The translations under genes were made by a program, and so were the position numbers. A stretch of DNA of 64,000 nucleotides from Winogradskyella sp. (GTDB lineage: Bacteria; Bacteroidota; Bacteroidia; Flavobacteriales; Flavobacteriaceae): NCBI RefSeq assembly GCF_028289625.1, contig NZ_JANQOM010000050.1, forward strand, positions 16,419 to 80,418, given 5' to 3'. Of the stretch, positions 61,504 through 64,000 are shown in pieces; position 1 is the first letter of the stretch; every line of letters starts with the position of its first letter. Under the pieces are notes generated by a model. That model did not search any database, was not told where the DNA came from, and worked only from the letters and a program-made list of their open reading frames with translations.

Positions 61504-63851
61504 TGCAAGTTACCAATTTTAATAGCGATAAATAAGGAGCGAGGAGCAGCTGGTCCAAATATAAAATCAGAGTCACGCTCAGGACCTTGGTCAAACTCGG
61601 ACTGATAGCTATTGAAAATGTTACGAATACCTCCGCTCAGCTCCAAGTGGAAATCATCAGAAACCTCAAAATGATAACTTGCCTTTAAGTTAACGTCAAA
61701 AAATGGGTCAGAGTCTATTAAACTTACAAAACCATCTGCACCTGTAATTCGCGGTACAATCATAGATCCTGTGTAAGCTCCGGTCAAATCAATTTTAAAA
61801 GCGTCACTCAAATTAAAGTATGAGGTAAAGTACCCGTAAAAATTAGGATTTCTAACAAATTCATCAACCACAACTACATTAGTTCCGTCATTAAACAATT
61901 TTTGGTCTTCATCAAAACTTGTTTGCTGTAAGGTACCACCAAGTTGAAAGGTAAACCTGCTTGATGGTGAGTAGCCAGCTTCAAAATTTGCACCTGCTAC
62001 CGTGGCACCTTCACCATTGACTACTTCTTCTAAAATGATATCGCCAATATTTCCTGTACCTACCGTAGCAAAGGGGTCGGTAAGTTTTGTATAAAACCCT
62101 TCGAGTAAGAAACTGACCTGCGTTAAGCCTGTGGTTTTGGTATAATTCAAAGATGCAGTAAAGGCATCAGATGTTTCCTTATCTAGATTATCAGAAAGAA
62201 TGCTAATGACCTGATCACCACCAGCAGACGAGATGTGTAGGTCTTCATTAAAGGCTTGTGGAGCTCTAAAGCCACGCGCATAACCACCTCTAAATCGCAA
62301 GTTTTCATTTAGCTTATACAATAAACTGATACGAGGGCTAAAAACACCCAAGTTGGTATCTGCTGTCCTATCGATAGCGCCTACACGGTAAGTGCCATCT
62401 ACATTAAATATATCGTATCTTCCGCCTAGAAGTGCTGTAAACTTTTGGCTTGGCTTCCATTCGTATTGTGCAAAAACACCTGTGGTGTTAACATTTTGGT
62501 CAACAAGACGGTTAAAGCCGGCAATTTCATCTTCGGTATCATAGGTCTGGTTTTCAACACCAGCCGTAAGCACGTCGTTATTGTTAAAATAATAATTGTA
62601 TTGCACTCCAGCTACTAATGAAAAATCTTCGGTAAATCCATAAGAATTTAAAGCAAGCTCTAAATCTTCAGGTGCAATACTACCGCCTAAACCACCATAA
62701 TAACTGTCGCGTTCCGTTTTTTGTGCAGAGGCATAGACAGAAAATTTACTTTTATCGTTCTTGCTCCATTGGTCGTAATTAATGCCACCAAAAATGGTGT
62801 TGTGGTCTAGCTGTTCGGTTATATCGGTAAAATGCGGTGCCAAGTCTAAGCGGTTACCTCCTCTTCGGTATTCTTCTAATGCACTTAAATCTAAAGTGAT
62901 TTTGCTTCGTTCTCCAGGTTTAAAAAAGGCTTTAGCTCCTAATACCGTGTTTTCTAGTTCCACTAATTCCGTAAAACCGTCACCATCGGCATCATAGCTG
63001 TCGCGATTACGGCTCATACCATAAATGCTAATTCCACTAGTCAATGACTCATTTACAATAGTCCCATTAATATTGAATGTTTGGTCTAAAGCATCACCAT
63101 CAATAATAGCCGTATTAGAACGAACCTCCCAGGAATTTTCTACGGGTTCTTTCGTAATAATATTTACTGTACCTGCAATAGCATTAGAACCATAAAGAGC
63201 TGACCCTCCACCTCTCACCACTTCTATTCGGTCTACGATGTTAGTTGGGATTTGATCTAAGCCGTAAACACTGTTTAAGGCACTAAATATAGGGCGACTG
63301 TTTATTAATATTTGGGAATAGGCACCTTCTAGACCGTTAAGTCGTACCTGCGTAAACCCACAGTTTTGGCAATTGGTCTCAACACGGACACCAGGATTAA
63401 AGTTGAGCCCTTCTGAGATAGCAATAGACTGGGTAGCGTTAAATAGTTTAGCATCGATGACACCAACCACAACAGGATTATTAACTCTATCTTGTGAGTA
63501 ACGCGTACCAGTAATAACAACACCATCTAGATTTAAGGCATCTTCCTGTAAGGAAAAATTTTTCTTTAGGGATTGTCCTTCATTAAGGGTGATTTTTTCT
63601 GAAATTGTAAGATAGCCTAAATACTTTACGGTAATTATGTAAGTGCCAGCAGGTATGTTTTTTATAAGATAGTTGCCATCCCTATCAGTAGTTGACCCTA
63701 TTTCAGTACCTTCTAGAAAGACTTCAGCAGTGGTTAAAGGATTATCCTTTGCAGTTATTTTACCTGATATTGTGGCATTTTGTGCATTGAAAGCAATGCA
63801 AAACATTAAAGTCGCTAAGATAGTTAAGGGTTTATATTTGAAGGGTCTCAT
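61500..63851 (-). CDS. TonB-dependent receptor, probable metal uptake
   Basis: A 783-residue outer-membrane receptor with a signal peptide (to about 23), a carboxypeptidase-regulatory-like domain (about 25-105), a plug (about 110-235) and a 22-strand barrel. The plug has CQNC at 161-164 in 'ETNCQNCGFTQVRLNGLEG' and 'ERIEVVRGGGSALYGSNAI'-like text after it. It has no SusD partner. It is divergent from a DtxR/MntR-type regulator and carries a palindrome on its -7 box, so metal-controlled uptake is inferred. The imported ligand is not known. Confidence 0.88.
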   Translation of the reverse strand: MRPFKYKPLTILATLMFCIAFNAQNATISGKITAKDNPLTTAEVFLEGTEIGSTTDRDGNYLIKNIPAGTYIITVKYLGYLTISEKITLNEGQSLKKNFSLQEDALNLDGVVITGTRYSQDRVNNPVVVGVIDAKLFNATQSIAISEGLNFNPGVRVETNCQNCGFTQVRLNGLEGAYSQILINSRPIFSALNSVYGLDQIPTNIVDRIEVVRGGGSALYGSNAIAGTVNIITKEPVENSWEVRSNTAIIDGDALDQTFNINGTIVNESLTSGISIYGMSRNRDSYDADGDGFTELVELENTVLGAKAFFKPGERSKITLDLSALEEYRRGGNRLDLAPHFTDITEQLDHNTIFGGINYDQWSKNDKSKFSVYASAQKTERDSYYGGLGGSIAPEDLELALNSYGFTEDFSLVAGVQYNYYFNNNDVLTAGVENQTYDTEDEIAGFNRLVDQNVNTTGVFAQYEWKPSQKFTALLGGRYDIFNVDGTYRVGAIDRTADTNLGVFSPRISLLYKLNENLRFRGGYARGFRAPQAFNEDLHISSAGGDQVISILSDNLDKETSDAFTASLNYTKTTGLTQVSFLLEGFYTKLTDPFATVGTGNIGDIILEEVVNGEGATVAGANFEAGYSPSSRFTFQLGGTLQQTSFDEDQKLFNDGTNVVVVDEFVRNPNFYGYFTSYFNLSDAFKIDLTGAYTGSMIVPRITGADGFVSLIDSDPFFDVNLKASYHFEVSDDFHLELSGGIRNIFNSYQSEFDQGPERDSDFIFGPAAPRSLFIAIKIGNLH

Positions 63852-63889
63852 AGTTACGACAATAAAAGTTGATATTAAACAAAATTAAA

Positions 63890-63907
63890 ATTTAGACAAA
63901 TCTAAAT
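63890..63907. promoter_or_regulatory. DtxR/MntR-like palindrome on the TonB receptor promoter
   Basis: ATTTAGACAAATCTAAAT is an inverted repeat with 7-bp arms and a 4-base centre. On the minus strand it contains the -7 box TAGATTTG (63897-63904) of the receptor gene, 46 bases from its ATG. The box also lies 23 bases from the -7 box of the divergent regulator. Repression by that regulator is the likely reading. Confidence 0.65.
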
Positions 63908-63929
63908 ATATATTTAAGAATAAAAAAAT

Positions 63930-63937
63930 TATATTTG
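63930..63937 (+). promoter_or_regulatory. -7 box of the DtxR-type regulator
   Basis: TATATTTG on the plus strand, 18 bases before the GTG start at 63956. No TTG at the ideal distance is visible because the palindrome region lies there. Confidence 0.45.
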
Positions 63938-63955
63938 TACAAAATAGAAATTATT

Positions 63956-64000
63956 GTGACTTTAGCAGAAGAGAATTATATAAAGGCTGTATATCATTTG
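63956..64000 (+). CDS. DtxR/MntR-family metal-dependent regulator (5' end only)
   Basis: Only 15 codons are inside the window: MTLAEENYIKAVYHL from a GTG start. That N-terminal helix is characteristic of DtxR/MntR repressors, such as 'MTxxEENYLKAIYxL'. The full length and metal-binding residues lie beyond the edge. It is divergent from the TonB receptor, with a palindrome between them. The family assignment is good for so short a piece but the start may shift. Confidence 0.65.
   Translation, partial: MTLAEENYIKAVYHL

Noticed and set aside
1..64000. CRISPR arrays, tRNA genes, insertion sequences, prophage genes
   Set aside because: No evenly spaced direct repeats with spacers, no cloverleaf sequences, and no transposase, integrase or phage structural proteins are visible.

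Overview
This window is a chromosomal segment of a low-GC Bacteroidota bacterium, almost certainly a marine-type member of the Flavobacteriaceae. The evidence is the gliding-motility lipoprotein gene gldH, the RicT-GldH-PBP1A order, many small SPII lipoproteins, a HemJ-type protoporphyrinogen oxidase, a SusC-like TonB-dependent receptor with an N-terminal carboxypeptidase-regulatory-like domain, and promoters of the Bacteroidota type (TTG - 16 to 23 bases - TAnnTTTG) in place of sigma-70 hexamers. Protein sequences cannot fix the genus. I see no tRNA, rRNA, CRISPR array, prophage or insertion sequence.

Layout. 1-1.4 kb: an ECF sigma factor with its partner membrane gene and a lipoprotein. 1.5-2.5 kb: recA. 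2.8-6.5 kb: an operon with both tRNA U34 hydroxylation enzymes (trhO, trhP), a small ferredoxin and an orphan radical SAM protein. 6.5-10.6 kb: ricT-gldH-pbp1A. 10.7-12 kb: a two-subunit 3-oxoacid CoA-transferase. 12-12.4 kb: a 41-codon small ORF with upstream direct repeats and a strong terminator. 12.4-23.2 kb: a long minus-strand run (GH3 beta-glucosidase, fused dipeptide-type ABC ATPase, exonuclease, S41 peptidase, serine hydrolase, DUF4442, Ogt, CNNM/CBS protein, lipoprotein). 23.4-26.4 kb: a two-component system flanked by two genes whose promoters share one architecture, GGTTAA-N5-GGTTAA then 37 bases then TAnATTTG. This is the clearest regulatory module in the window.

26.5-48 kb is a heme biosynthesis region: hemB, hemF, hemE, a hemC-hemD fusion, hemA, an AraC regulator, hemH and hemJ. 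Together these run from glutamyl-tRNA to heme except for hemL and gltX. An unusual membrane-anchored SF2 helicase with a TTG start, a 1,176-residue TraB/GumN protein, a MATE exporter and a BNR-propeller protein are interleaved. 48-53 kb holds an NtrY-like kinase, an enoyl-CoA hydratase, a PA0069-type radical SAM protein and an AraC regulator. 54-57 kb holds an HD hydrolase, a PlsC acyltransferase, a bacilliredoxin and a TerB-DnaJ protein. 57.4-59.4 kb is a second sigma/anti-sigma-like pair. The window ends with a metal-uptake-like locus: a TonB-dependent receptor and a periplasmic thioredoxin, divergent from a DtxR/MntR-type regulator, with an 18-bp palindrome lying on the receptor's -7 box.

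Most attractive leads: the two-component regulon with its 28-residue peptide gene; the receptor/thioredoxin/DtxR locus with a CxxC motif in the receptor plug; the trhO-trhP-ferredoxin operon; the membrane-anchored helicase; and a palindromic repeat that appears to have rewritten the start of hemE.
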